Shown one piece after another: positions 32,911 to 45,384 of a DNA stretch of 64,000 bases. A program made the translations under genes and the position numbers. This stretch comes from Strongyloides papillosus (lineage: Eukaryota > Nematoda > Chromadorea > Rhabditida > Strongyloididae), in the NCBI GenBank assembly GCA_005656395.1, contig SRSI01000013.1:62001-126000 (forward strand), in the 5' to 3' direction. The notes under the pieces were generated by a model. It saw only the letters and a program-made list of their open reading frames with translations. It was not told the DNA's origin and made no database searches. Position 1 is the stretch's first letter, and the number at the start of each line of letters is the position of its first letter.

Positions 32911-33855
32911 TACACACAAAAGAAATGAGAAATATTTTGACAAATCTATCTAAAATGCAATCAAAATTCCCACCTGTTAAAAAAATCAACATTTATTTAA
33001 ATTTTAAAATTATCAAGCGACAGAAAATATTTTTTAAACGACGAAAAATACTAAGTTTTCGCAATATTTTGCTGTTTTTTAACAAAATTATATATGTTTT
33101 ATATTTTAAGTAATGTAACTTTTATTTAATCTTAACGTTTTTGATAAAACGCTAATCTTAGGATATACTTTTTTTCTAGTGTACATAAAATACGCTGTTG
33201 TAATTCAATTTCGTGTAAAGTCGTTAAGTTTTAGCAAAAATAATTGTCCTAAACAATTCTCTAGCAACAATAAATATAAAAAATACATTATAATAATAAC
33301 GAAAAGCCAAAAATTATTATTTAACTACACAAAACATTAGTAATTAAAAATATTATTTTAGTATTTGTTCATATATAAACTTTAAATATGTAGAAGATAT
33401 TTTTTACTATAGATAAAAATTATTATAATTTTATAACTTTTTATAGATTTGATTTTTAAATGGGACCTTTAAAGTACCAAAAACATTTTTACCTTCAGAA
33501 GAGTGTAACTTCATAAAAAAAGTATAATTTATAATAATTCAAACTACTTAAACTTATTAACAAAAATATTGTGATATGTTAATAAAAGCTCTTTATGAAA
33601 GCATTTATAATCTTACATAAAATTAAATTCTAATCTAATATTTAAAAAAGTATTGTAGAAGACAATCTAAGTTTTAAAATAACAATAATATAATAAAAAA
33701 TAGAAATTTATTTTAATAATTACTTAATTATTGCTTAATTTTTATGTATAATATAATTGCGATAAAATTAGTCGCAAATTAAGAAAATTCAAATTTAATA
33801 GGTGGAAAAAATTCATTACATTTTACGCAAACACGCTTCCATTTTTTTGTGTGTA
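32911..33855. mobile_element. non-autonomous element with TACACACA termini
   Basis: The left end TACACACAAAAGAAATGAGA and right end TTTTTTTGTGTGTA are inverted. The sequence just inside each end matches the corresponding ends of the larger element at 50174-51790: ATTTTGACAAATCTATCTA on one side, and on the other the TTTGCGTAAAATGTA and GCGACTAATTTTATC blocks in inverse. No credible coding sequence. Confidence 0.65.
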
Positions 33856-36044
33856 ATCATTTATTCATATATATATATATTGTTTTGAAGGAACATTGAT
33901 TTTATTGTATATAACTTGAAAAAAAAGTATTAATTTTGCAGAAAATGTTTTTAAATTCTTGCTTTATTCAGAAGAAATGAAATTATTATCATAAACAAAA
34001 TGATTCTTAGAAAATTTTTGCTTTACAGTTTATGCATAAATTTACGTATGCTAGAAAACTATAAATATATGTAAAATACTTATATTAATGTAGCCTTTTG
34101 TTGAATATTTTTATATCACTAAAATATAAAATATATATTTCAAATCATAGCTAAAAGGGTTTTTAATCGTTATACAATATTGAATTATCTTTAGTTTTAA
34201 ATAATTATTTTTACTATAGAATTAACTTTGAATGAATTTGAATAAATACTTTTCATTAATTTAAAATATTAAATTTTATTTTCAGATTAAGCTAATTTGT
34301 AATTTAAAACTTAAAGCATTAAAGAATAGCATATTAAAACAGATAGATCTTAAATCTTTAGGCAAGTCTAACTAGTCAACGGCTGCGGTCTCTGTTCTGA
34401 GAGGTATTTTTAAAATCCATTCACAGTCAATTAATACCTCTTTAAGACCAAAAAAATTTTATGTTTATTAATGTTCTATCAATTATCATACTTGTATGAT
34501 TGACATATTGCCAAACTTTTCTTTTTTAGATAAAGAATAGGTTTAGTTCTTTGAATCGAAGTACTAAGATGGTATCATGTCCATTAATTGCTAGGAAAAC
34601 ATTATGGATATGAAAGAAACTTTTTATTTTGAACAACTATTTCACTAAAAAATGTGATTAAAGGTATTTTGAATGCAAATTCGGAATGTAACACTTCACA
34701 ACTAGCAAACATTAATCTTTACGCAACTTACATTCATTTTTTAAACAATGTTAAGTAGTTTTGAGTCGTAGCTTATTCTGAACGCAGAATGTTTGACAAT
34801 AGATAAAAATCATTATGTTCTTGTAATCATTAACAACATCTTAAAGTTTGTTTTTGCACGTTTGACGAAAAATCAAAAAGTGTTAACAACTATCGGAATT
34901 TTTAAATAGTGCCTACTTTTATTTGTTTTGCTAAAGTTCTTGGATTAGACAGTACTGCTAATTTTAAATCTCAAGTACTCGTCCAATATCTTGAAGACAA
35001 TTGAACAAGTCAATATCTTAGTCCACATACAATCATAACTCAAGTGGATTAATTGAACGTTAAAATACAAAAATTAGTAAATTTCTTTGTCTCTCTAAAA
35101 AACAATCTTTCTATGACATCATATTGCAAAGAATTATGAATAAAATCATTCTAGACATACTACAACTAAAGCTATTCAAGCTAAAATTTTTATGAACATT
35201 CTAGTAAATTTATAGGTTAAATATACATAAATGATCAAATATTTGGATATATTGATATATTAAATGACCACAACAATCTAATAACAATGCAACTAATTTA
35301 TTAAAAAAATACTACCTGGTGAATCTATTGTTTAGAAACGTATTGTGAGACACACAGATATTTGAACAAAAACGAAAAATAAATCTTAATTCGATAGTCT
35401 TATAAAATAATTCAACATATTTACAGAGATACGTACGAATCTATTAAAAGTATTAAGTTAGTAATAACAACTACCAAATTTCAAAACGTTTTTGTGTCGT
35501 TTCTGAAAAGATATGTTAATTTTCATACCGAATGATTACCTGAATTTCATTAATTTTTTATTTCATACTTTCTCTTAAATTCATCATTCTTCTATAATAT
35601 CTTTAAACTTTTATTTTAAGTTTACGCGTATTTTCCATTTTTTGTATGTTCTCTATCACTATGTTTATATTAAAAAACTTGAAAATATTTTGTTAGATTA
35701 GTGAAGAATGATTGTTTTCTTCTTAGGACTCTATTAAGGGTGAATATAAATACCCTAAAAATGATGATCTTGCAGTTTTGGCTTTTACTAACTAGGCGGA
35801 AAACCCAATACATATTGGGGTAAGTAATTAATTCATTTCTCATTTTTTATTATTATTATTGTATTATAGTTTAATTAACTAAATAAATCTTTATTTTTAC
35901 TATTCGCTTTATTAACAGGTGTAGGTACCAACATATTTATTTCGCTGATTTTTGCATGAGACATAATTTATTTTAAAATAAGATGCTATTTATAAAACAA
36001 TAATTTGAATATTTAATTAAAATTAGCATCTAACACCACTTTTT
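33856..36044. other. intergenic, no gene called
   Basis: Somewhat less AT-rich around 34340-35600, with a few short protein-like stretches but stops in every frame. It may be an old, unrecognisable element. Nothing supportable. Confidence 0.4.
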
Positions 36045-36672
36045 TTAACTTTTGATATCCGCAGCATCATCTTTCAATAGTTTATTAAGTAATTCTTTAA
36101 ACTCTTGAGATCTTGTTACTGCCGTGTTAAGATCACAAGGCCATTCCATGTCTTTGTCCACTATTCCCGCAGCGTAACATTTTCCAAACAGGTCAACCAT
36201 TACATTTAACACTATTTTTGAGTGGGCACTTACATGAATAATTCTTGTCTCTCCCCTTTTTTCTTGGAATGAGCTCCAGAGATTAGGAAAGGCTGTTACA
36301 ACATAATTACACTGACTAGAAGAGCATACAAATCCGTTGTCACTTAAAAGTAAACCCTTTTTTAAATTAGCTCGAAGGAATTCCAGACCTTTAACAGCAG
36401 CTTCTAATTCCAATTTTTGTGTGCTCGTGTTACCATGAACTTTTTTGCTTTGAATTTTTACCTGAGTACCATTTGTTGCAACAATTCCCCAACCTTTACT
36501 TGTGTGGTTGTTGATGTTAGCTTCAGCTGCATCTGATGCTACAATCCAATCATCCACGAAGTCTTTAGTAATTCTATCAACCTCGGATTGGTTAACACAT
36601 CTATCTGGTAGGTAGTTTATTGGGTCATTGTCATCATTCAACGGCGCAGCAGCAGTAGTTGTACTTTCTGCA
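36045..36672 (-). CDS. RNase H-fold protein, 5' end cut by hAT element
   Basis: The first ATG at 36641 gives 198 aa, but the frame is open upstream to the hAT border at 36672 (AESTTTAAPLND...). The four RNase HI acidic positions can be assigned: VASDAAEA, KLELEAAVKGLEFL, LLLSDNGFV and, after HVSAHS, NVMVDLFGK. It would cleave RNA in RNA-DNA hybrids. Whether it is a host RNase H1-like gene or a relic of a retroelement is open: no reverse transcriptase is adjacent. Beyond the hAT element the frame can continue for DDSQ after a possible AG acceptor near 38998, so the true start is probably in an upstream exon. Confidence 0.65.
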
Positions 36673-38984
36673 CATAGTTGCCGTTAGATATTTCTAATAA
36701 TAGGGCATTTTGAAATTATTTTCTTCCTTTTATATGGCAAAATATGGCAAAAAATAATTTATTTGATAATTATTATAAATATAAACAAATTTTTATAAAA
36801 AAATTATGTATTTACTAAAGAAGATACTTTTTTTAAAAAACCACTTTTATTTTTCATATACTCGTAAAATTCTATGCAGCTCATTCTTGAATTGCTTTTT
36901 GTGTAAAGTATTGACTTAATACTTTCTTTTGAGAGCCTATTTCTTGAGCTTCGTAACTGATGAGTTAATAAGCTGAAGCATCTTTCTACTGAAGCACTTG
37001 ATGGGAAAATTGATATTATTGATAGCATGATTTTTTTAAAAATGACAAAATTGTTATTTCTAAGTAAGTAACTCCATTTTTCTAAACAAGTACGAGAAAA
37101 AAATCCAGAGTCATTTTTTTTTAATATAACAAGTATTGAATTTAATTCAGTATATTTATCAAAAAGAGCGTTATTGTCACAACAAAATTGTTCTAGACTT
37201 TTCATAATTATAGTGCCCATACCAGTTAAATCGGACTCCAAAATCATCCAGTCTAGTTTGTCAAATTTTTCAAATAAATCACGGTTCCAAAGTTTGATAT
37301 AATTGACTGAACTTTCGATGAAATTCTAAAATTTTAATATACATATTTAGTTTTGTAACTTACTTTAAAAGATAGATTGATTCTTTCTCTTTCCTCTGAA
37401 TCTATTTCTTTCATAAATTTTGCTACATTACTTCCGTAGTAATTTTCATTCATGCGGGCTTCTAATTTATATATTAAATTTTTCAACTTTTTGTAAACGT
37501 CAAGTATTGTCAACTCTTCTTTTTGAAAATATTCAATTGCACCATTAAATAATGGTAATATATTTGATAAGAATAGAAAATAAACTTTAATGTTTTTATT
37601 GGTGAAAGTTTTTTTTAAAAAAACAGACTCAGAAGATAGAAAATATGATTCTAAACCATCCCACATTTGAACAATTTTTTGAATTAATTTTTGAAGCGTC
37701 AACCATCTAGTCTTACCATGACTAGGTAAAGTACCATATTGACATTCTTCACCTGAAATCCAATTACAGATCTCTTCAAGTTTGTTACATCTGTTTGAAC
37801 TGTTTGCAAAATGTGACCATATTTTAAGTGATATTACTTCAACATCACATTCAAATGCATCTTGGGCATTTTGTGCAGCGTTATGAAGAATATGTGCTGG
37901 ACAACCTATCCCATAAAGAGATTCATTAAACTCTAAAACTATATAGTATATTTATAAACAAAACATACCTTTAAGTTTATAATATACATTGTTTTGACCA
38001 TTTCTTTTAGCTCCTCCGAAATTCATATTTGTATTATCAGCACTAATAGAAATAAAATTTTGTTTTGGAAGATTTTCAATGTTTTTTTGAATTATTGAAC
38101 AAATGATATCTGAATTTTCAACATCAAGAAACTCAATGGCCAAAAGTTTCGTTTTAACATCTTGACAATCTTCTCAATAACGAATTAATATGAGAAATAT
38201 TTTTAAATTGCTAATTGATGTTGAATCAATTGATAAGGAGAATGGAATATTGAGCTCCTTCAATTCTTCTAATATTTTGTTAGAAAATATTTCAGGCAAA
38301 ACTTTATTAATGACAGCAGCAGCTTTTGTCCTTTTCATTTTATAATTTTTGGCTATTTCAGAATCACTGAATATTTTTTTAAAAAGTTCAGAACTACAAT
38401 CAGATATTTTGAAAGAGAGACCTTGAAATACTATGTGGAAAGAATAGCATAATTCAGCAAGACTTTCAGAATCATTACTTTGGTTCGAATTTCTAAGTAA
38501 AGTAGATAAGCAGACTGTTTGATTAACACTTTTTTTATTTTCCAAATGTGATGTGCAAGCAATATGTTTTTTTATCGCTTTTTCTCCCATTTTTGAAAGC
38601 TTTAAATCTTTACCACAGTATGAACAATTAAAATACAATTCACCATTTTTTGACTTATTTATCCCATCATACTTTGAATAACACTCTTTATATTTTGAAA
38701 TACCACCCTTATTACTGCAATAATTACTACTTTTATTTTTTTCATCCAATAAATTTGAAGACTCGTCTGAATAAGACATTATAACAAGTGAATGATTAAA
38801 AAAACAACTTAAAAAAACTATTAATTTTTTCTAATTGGTACAAAGTTACCCTTTCCTATAAAGAGATAGATTTTTTTTTTAAAAGTATGGCTTTTCCCAA
38901 AAATTTTAAAAATAAGGATGGCGATACGGCAAGCCCACAATAATATGGCGTTTGCCATAAAAATAGGGCGAAACGGTAACCCTG
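36673..38984 (-). mobile_element. hAT transposon
   Basis: Ends are CATAGTTGCCGTT on the left and, reversed, CAGGGTTACCGTTTC on the right. Flanking 8-mers TTTCTGCA (36665-36672) and TTTGTGAA (38985-38992) agree in 6 of 8 positions, consistent with a decayed hAT target duplication. It sits inside the RNase H gene in the same orientation. Confidence 0.75.
36804..38779 (-). pseudogene. hAT transposase, three exons, one nonsense codon
   Basis: Exons are 38779-37969, 37932-37364 and 37325-36804, with introns of 36 bp (GTATGT...TTTTAG) and 38 bp (GTAAGT...TTTTAG). All junctions keep frame, giving 634 codons. It has a BED-type zinc finger CSYCGKDLKL...HIACTSH near the N-terminus, SIDSTSIS and SADNTNMNFGG in the RNase H-like core, GCPAHILHNAA, and the C-terminal dimerisation motif FPSSASVERCFSLLTHQLR. 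The only visible defect is an in-frame TGA at about 38172-38174. The introns are as short as those of the host genes here. It would act by cut-and-paste on the hAT ends. Confidence 0.85.
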
Positions 38985-38992
38985 TTTGTGAA

Positions 38993-39317
38993 TCATCCTG
39001 TTAAAGTTTATTGATGCTTTTTCAAAATTTATGTATTCTTATTTATTAAGTTTTTTTTACATGCCATAACTTTTTCATTAGGTTACTTTCAATAGAAAAA
39101 AATTTAAATTTTATTAAAAAATAAAAAAGTTATTAAAATTTAAAATGTGTCGATATGAAATTAAATATACTATGTAGTAATTATAAATTAACATGTAAAT
39201 TTTTAAAAAATTATGTATGTTATTATGTGTACCACAAAATAAATTTATTAAATAAATTCACATCACTGTTTATAAAAAAGAAAGAAAAACTAAAAATATA
39301 CAAAATCATCTTATTTA
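38993..39317. other. spacer; possible first exon of the RNase H gene on minus strand
   Basis: On the minus strand ATGAAAAAGTTATGGCAT is followed by GTAAAA, and 65 bp later by TTTAACAG and an exon-like GATGATTCACAAA that ends at the hAT border. This could be the start of the RNase H gene, but the splice sites are weak. Confidence 0.25.
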
Positions 39318-40893
39318 CAGGGTTATTTGGAAATATGTCGCAAGTATTTAAAAATATGTCCCCTTCGTTTAAAAAATATATCCGTGCTATATTAAAATAT
39401 ATCGTCACTATTTGGAAATATATACTTAGTATTTCAAAATATATATTCAACGCTTGTTGAAAGCATTCATTTCTTAACGTTTAATACTGCTGTTTGAAGT
39501 GTGATTTTTTTTCAATAGATTTTGTACTGTCAAATAATAAAAATCATTGTCGTTTAAGGATTTTAAAATGTCATCTTGGTTTCTTTTTTCACTTATACAA
39601 TATTTTGGTGAAACACCAAGTATATATAGAAGGATTTTAGCTGTATATCATCAATTTACTCAGAAAAAAAATTTATGCAAGGTAAGTTAACAATATATTT
39701 ATTTCACTGTATTTTATTTAACGTTATAGACTTTGTTTTTATATTTCTATAATGTCTGAAGGTGGTGCTGATTCTAGAAAACATCGAACAACTGTTACTA
39801 AGAAAAGTTGGAGATGATCCAAAATTTATCAAAAAAAAATTTTTCTAAGAAGGATATCAGTCTCATAACTGGGCTCTCAATTTCAACAGTAAATAAGAAT
39901 TTGGTCAAAATTTTTAATTGTTCTGAAAATGACCAACCAATTGAATCGGTCATTCAACAAAAAGGAAGAAAAAAAGTTGACAGGAGCCTAATTTATGACA
40001 AAATAGCAGAAATAGTTCAATGTGATAATTCATTAACACAAAGGGGAATTCAGGAAAAATGAAAGGAGGAAAACGTTCATCTTGCTCAATATCAAATTAG
40101 TTTATTTTTGAAGGAGATGAAGATTACCAGAAAAAGACTTAAGAAGAAGCCCGCAACAATAGTAAGTCCTCAGTTAATTGAAGTAAGAAAAAATTATGCA
40201 CGTACTGTCCGTGGGATTCCTGGTCATTATTTACTATTTCTGTACGAAACTGGATTTAATTTACACACTACAAACAACTATGGCTACAGTCCTGTAAATA
40301 TTGATGCTTATCGTCTTTTTCCTGCAAATAGACAAAGAAACGTTAGCCTGATGGCAATTATCAGTACAAATGGAGTATTACATCATAAGTGTCTTGTTGG
40401 GTCGTATAATGCAGAAAGTTTTGTCGAGTTTCTTGATGAATTTTTTACTAAGTTCAATAATGGTGAATACAACAATCATACAATTATCATGGATAATGTT
40501 AAATTTCACCATTCACAAATCACCAAAAATTATTTAAATCAAAAAAATTCACGTTATCAATTTTTACCAGCTTATAGTCCAGCTCTAAATCCTATTGAGG
40601 AAGTTTTTAGTACACTCAAAGCCCGTTATTGTTCAGTACCAGGGCGAGTAACAAATCAAAATCAAATTATTTCAAGAGTGGATCAAGTAATCGAAAAAAT
40701 GAACGAAGAACTTCAATTTTCTAACTACTATCAACATATGCGGGTTTTTTCGGATCAGGCATTTTCTGGAATAGCATTTATTTAAGTTTACTTTTTTTAT
40801 TGTAAATAATTAATTTATTTTTTTTAAAAAATATAATGAAAAAAGTTAAGGATATATTAATAAATACTTGCGATATATTTCCAAATAATCCTG
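39318..40893 (+). mobile_element. IS630/Tc1-like DDE transposon with subterminal iterons
   Basis: Flanked by TA. The inverted ends CAGGGTTATTTGGAAATATG (left) and, reversed, CAGGATTATTTGGAAATATA (right) continue as GTCGCAAGTATTTA-like. The left arm has several TATTT...AAATAT(G/A)TC units (39326-39455). Confidence 0.85.
39808..40785 (+). pseudogene. IS630-type transposase, inactivated
   Basis: A single frame of 325 codons interrupted by one TGA (40060-40062). The N-terminal HTH includes ISLITGLSISTVNKNL. The catalytic core has LFLYETGFNLHT, where the first Asp of the usual DE pair is Tyr (one base change), then IIMDNVKFHHS (second Asp intact) and YSPALNPIEEVFSTLKARY (last Glu intact). An upstream segment with a GTAAGT...ATAG intron (39680-39731) may precede it. 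It is inactive through both the stop and the lost Asp. Confidence 0.85.
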
Positions 40894-42150
40894 TAAAATT
40901 GACGGAAAACGTATGATTTTAATTTTTTAACCAACAAATTAATAGGTATATAAAATTTTACAATTAACTGGCATAATATTGAAGACACGTATAATATAAA
41001 ACTAATAACGTTTAAATTAAAAAAACATTTAATTGCTCGTAAAAATGCATTTTGTTTTAAAGCGTTATGGTTCTTGGTTGTTGGATTATATGTAGCGGTA
41101 AGTTAAGAAATATTTTATTTAAATAAAACAAAATATAATTAACAATGATTTTATTTAAAGAAGTTATAAAATAATAACTGCTTTTTGATACTTATTTCCT
41201 TGGGTTTTATACTAACTTTGTTGGGGGCGTTTACTCTTATTTCTTTTTGTATTAAAAATGTGTATATATATAAATATATATATTTTTTTTTTCATTCGAT
41301 TTCGCCTCCCTTCCTCAATTTTCAATCACCGGTTGAAACTTTTAGTTTTGAATTTGGTGTGGTCTCTTCATGTCTCTCGTTGGAGTAGACCTCCCTGCAT
41401 TTTTATCTATCCCTTTCTCTTTGTGTTATTATATATTAATTACTATTTAGTGATAAAAATTTTTCATTTGAATTCTATTTAGAAATTCCGTTATGTAAGC
41501 CATTTGATCATTAATTTCTAGTGTTTTCAGATGATGCTGGGTAAATGAATCTAAGGGGGAGTCTCAACTGGAGGAAAAGTATTTCCCATGAATATTAATT
41601 TGTAAGTTGAGTTTTATTAATTTCTATATAATTTCGATTTTCCTTTTTAGGATGGCTATTGACAATTACTAGTGTTGGGGGAGGACTATCACTAACAGTT
41701 TTACATATATATGTTGATGGTGTTTCACAATTTTTATTATATTTTACTGTTTCAACTATTCTTTGATCTGTTGATGATGGTGGTGAAGATTATCTTGGTA
41801 AGTTTTCTTTTATTATATAAGGTTGTGAGTAAATTCTTTATTTTTCAGGTAATATCTAGGATTTCTCATCAACTAAACTCCCAATTTATACTGGACATTG
41901 TAAGTTGGTCAAACTTTCTTTCTTCATGACTCTTTTCCAGAATTTTTTTTTGTTTGATAGTTCGTATTATGTAACAAGGATATAGTAACCACAAAGTACA
42001 GGTAATGTTTCTACTCTTCGAGAGTAAAAACCCATTCTTTTTTGTATTTAATTTATTAAATTAAATTTATTTCGAATTTATCTTTTAGTTTTTTCTTTTT
42101 GAATATCCATCTAACGTTTTACTTTTTTAGTAATATAAACATCATTGATA
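40894..42150 (+). other. ladder of exon-like segments, possible spliced gene
   Basis: Several consecutive segments are bounded by strong nematode splice signals: about 41527-41600 (TTTTCAG to GTAAGTTG), 41650-41798 (TTTTTAG to GTAAGTTT), 41849-41897 (TTTTCAG to GTAAGTTG) and 41940-42000 (TTTCCAG to GTAATG), with an acceptor at 42130. I could not join them into one open frame. The 41650-41798 segment has one frame with a single stop. GC is higher than around it. It could be a decayed gene, a non-coding transcript, or a gene whose exons I have not placed correctly. Confidence 0.35.
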
Positions 42151-42399
42151 ATGGGCATTGAGTGTGTAGCAGCCGATGGTTTTGAAGACCAAGCGAAGAT
42201 CTGTGAGACTGAGTGCCAGGAATCTTTCGATCGTTATGACTTGGCATGGAATTTATTAATAGCAATAATCTCTCTCTTTCTCAAGTGTATTTGGAGCTGT
42301 CTTGTTCCAGTAATCACTGATTATTTGTGGCCGAATATACCACCAACCGAAACTCCATCTGAAACTCCTCCAACTGAAATAATGTCCACTATAACTTAA
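42151..42399 (+). CDS. small TM protein with Pro/Thr-rich tail, perhaps a last exon
   Basis: 82 aa from ATG 42151. The start is acidic and Cys-containing (CETECQESFDRYD), followed by one hydrophobic segment (LLIAIISLFLKCIWSCLVPVI) and a TETPSETPPTE tail. It lies 21 bp after a TTTTTTAG acceptor at the end of the exon ladder upstream, so it is probably the 3' exon of that gene. No family is recognised. Confidence 0.4.
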   Translation: MGIECVAADGFEDQAKICETECQESFDRYDLAWNLLIAIISLFLKCIWSCLVPVITDYLWPNIPPTETPSETPPTEIMSTIT

Positions 42400-43032
42400 C
42401 CAAGTGACCGTCTGTCAAATGGAGAAGATTTAGATGATCTTGAATAGATGTCCGACTTCCAAAATGTGTTACATTCTAGAACAAGAGATTACATTATATC
42501 TTTTGAGGAACATTAAGTGTGAATTTTTTTTTCACTTGTTAATGAATTTCATTGTTGTTATCATTTATTTTTTTTAAATTTTCTTTTACTCCTGTTAATA
42601 AATTTCATTGTTGTTGAATACCTATTACTTCTTTTTTTAGTATATACGTGTAAGGCAGAAGAAGACTTTGTTTTATGATTAATTTTTGTATGTTATAATA
42701 AATTTTGGCAGTATAAAAGTATGCTCTTATATAATGGGTATTATTGTCATAAAGAAAAAATAATTTTTAGATAAGTATATAGAAGGTATGAGTTTTACAA
42801 TAATATAGTATTTTGATTTGATATTGGAAAATGCAGGAAATTTTACAATAATATGTTTGATTATAAGGGGGAAATTTAATAAGAATTAAAAGTTTAGAGT
42901 TTTTAGCCTCTTATTCAGCGAGAGATCTATTCTAATGGGGTAATAATTGAAGTACAACAATTTTTTAGAGTGTTTGTTAAAGATTACTCATATGGGATAC
43001 AAAAAAAATGTAATTATATATATAAGTATATA
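42400..43032. other. intergenic
   Basis: Contains a short direct repeat, GTTAATGAATTTCATTGTTG / GTTAATAAATTTCATTGTTG (about 42538 and 42594). No gene. Confidence 0.4.
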
Positions 43033-43660
43033 CAGGGTGTCCAGAAAGTCATCACCCTATTTTGATACGATGTAACTTTTTTTTTGTTATATTTACCTAC
43101 GATATTATAGTCATTGTAAAGCTTAAGTCGTGCTAAGTGTTTTGATTAAAAAATATTGTAACATAATTAATTTTAACAGGAGTTATTAACATTTGCATGA
43201 TGCCAATTTTTTCTAATGAAAATGTTTAGTGTTTTTTAACTTTTAAACAGATTAAATCTTTTATAAACATGATGTTTGTTTACATTATTTATGTTATTTT
43301 AAAGTGAAACTTATTTATCTAACATTTTTCAAAATTGATGAAATTGGAATACTTTTAAATGTGTGTAAAAAAACCTATAAATACCATTAAAAAAACACTT
43401 TTTCCATTGCATAAATAAAAGTTGCATCTGCTTTTCAAAGAATTTATATTAAAAAGCGTAATTTGGAATATTTTTTTATAAAATAAATATAAATTCTACT
43501 AGTAATTATAAATTATTTCTATTTTTTCTAACACTGTTTGCAATTTCTGCACAAAACTTCAAATATAGCCAATTTGAATGAACAATATTTGTCAAAGGTT
43601 ATTGCGTAAACAATTTATCAATTATTCTTACACAAAAATGCTTTAAAAAATATTTTAAAA

Positions 43661-44913
43661 TGAGATATGCTCCAACTCGTCAGACAATAAAAAATATTGT
43701 TAAACGTTTTAATAAACATGGATCTGTAGGTGATGTCCATCGTCGGGGAAGACCTCGTATAATATCCTCAATTGAAAATATTGAAAGAATAAAAAAAATG
43801 TATTAGCAGATAAAGATGTTTCAGTAAGAAAAAATGCCCAACAATTATGGGGAAAGGGTAAACTCAACACGGTGTGTCATGACACATTTTGCCGCGTGGG
43901 AAAATTTCGCCGCATGTTTATAAAAGTTTAGATTTATATTCAAATTTCATAAATAAATTCTCGTATATAAGTTAAATGTTTTTCAAAATCTTTAAAATAA
44001 AGTCAATTGATATAATTAATTTTAAATTTTTTTTTAAATAAAAAAATTCTGGTAACAATAAATGAACGCCGCGCGGTAACATATATCGCACAATATAGTC
44101 GCATGTTGAGTTTATCCCAAGCCCAATTATGTATGGCCAGGTCAACTCTCCATAATGTAATAAAGCATAAAATTAAGTTTTTCTCCTACAAATCACAAGA
44201 TGCACAAGAATTATTACCTGTTGATAAAAATCAAAGAAAAGAATATGCTACAAAAATTAAAGAATTAGTTGAGAAAGATTGTAATTTTATTGATAAATTA
44301 ATAATGGATGACGAAACAAATTTCTATTTAAATGGTTTTGTAAATAAACGAAATTACAGACATTGGAATCTAAAAAATCCTAGAAGAATTAATAAGAGAA
44401 AAGTGAAGGCAAAAAAGGTTACAGTATGATGTGGTATATCATCAAAAAAAAATTTGGACCATATTTTTTCGAAGATAAAAAAGGTGATTCAGTAACAATA
44501 AATAGTCAACGATATTGTGATATGTTAGAAAATTTCGTGGCTTTTGAGTTAGAATCATTTCCAAAAGATACATGGTTCCAGCAATATGGAGCTTCATCAC
44601 ATACTGCTGCCAGAACTATTAAATTATTTAAAAAAATTTGGTAATCGGATAATATCAAGAAATCTATCTGTAAATTGGCCATCGAGATCCCCAGATTTAA
44701 CAACACTCGATTTTTTTTATAGAAGTATCTAAAAAATCGAGTATATCGAAATAATCCTCGAACAATAAGCCAATTAAAACTTAATATTAAAAATGCAATA
44801 AAATCTGTTACAATTGATACTTTAGCTAGATTTATGAATAGTGTTATTGAAAGGGCGAAACTCGTGGAGGAAGAAAAAGGTGACCATCTTAAGAAAATAA
44901 TATTTCATAATTA
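43661..44913 (+). pseudogene. Tc-like transposase, frameshifted and interrupted
   Basis: The HTH part, with RYAPTRQTIKNIVKRFNKHG and a GRPR motif, is followed, after the MITE at 43850-44123, by the catalytic region. That has LIMDDETNFYLNG (first Asp) and FQQYGASSHTAA, where Tyr stands at the second Asp of the usual QDGA. A third frame gives WPSRSPDLTTLDFF. At least three frame changes. The relatives are the large Tc3-like/insect-type transposases that recognise CAGGGTGTCC ends. Confidence 0.75.
43850..44123. mobile_element. 274-bp MITE with 8-bp target duplication
   Basis: Flanked by direct CAATTATG (43842-43849 and 44124-44131). Inverted ends contain GGGTAAACTCAACA and TGTTGAGTTTATCCC. Removing it with one duplication restores the transposase frame (QQL-CMARSTLHNVI). 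An 8-bp duplication suggests a hAT-type MITE. Confidence 0.85.
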
Positions 44914-45384
44914 ATATTTATGGAAATTACAAAATTAATAATTTTAACTATTTTTAATCGTCCTTATAATACTAGCGATTAAATACACAAAAACGTGAAA
45001 TTATTACTAATTGCGCATGATAAAAAAAACTCAATATTTATATTTTTAAAAATGTCTAAAGGTATTCCAATTTCATCAATTTTGAAATATGCTAGATAAA
45101 TAAGTTTCATTTTAAAATAACATAAATAATGTAAACAAACATCATGTTTATAAAAGATTTAATCTGTTTAAAGTTAAAAAACACTAAACATTTTCATTAG
45201 AAAAAATTGGCATCATGCAAATGTTAATAACTCCTGTTAAAATTAATTATGTTACAATATTTTTAATCAAAACATTTAGCACGACTTAAGCTTTACAATG
45301 ACTATAATATCGTAGATAAATATAACAAACAAAAAAAGTTACATCGTATCAAAATGGGGTGATGACTTTCTGAACACCCTTCAG

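Larger units (their letters stand above)
43033..45384 (+). mobile_element. Tc-like transposon with ~330-bp inverted repeats
   Basis: Flanked by TA. The left end CAGGGTGTCCAGAAAGTCAT and the right end GATGACTTTCTGAACACCCT stay complementary for about 330 bp (43033-43362 and 45058-45384). A transposase remnant fills the middle, itself split by a MITE. Confidence 0.85.
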
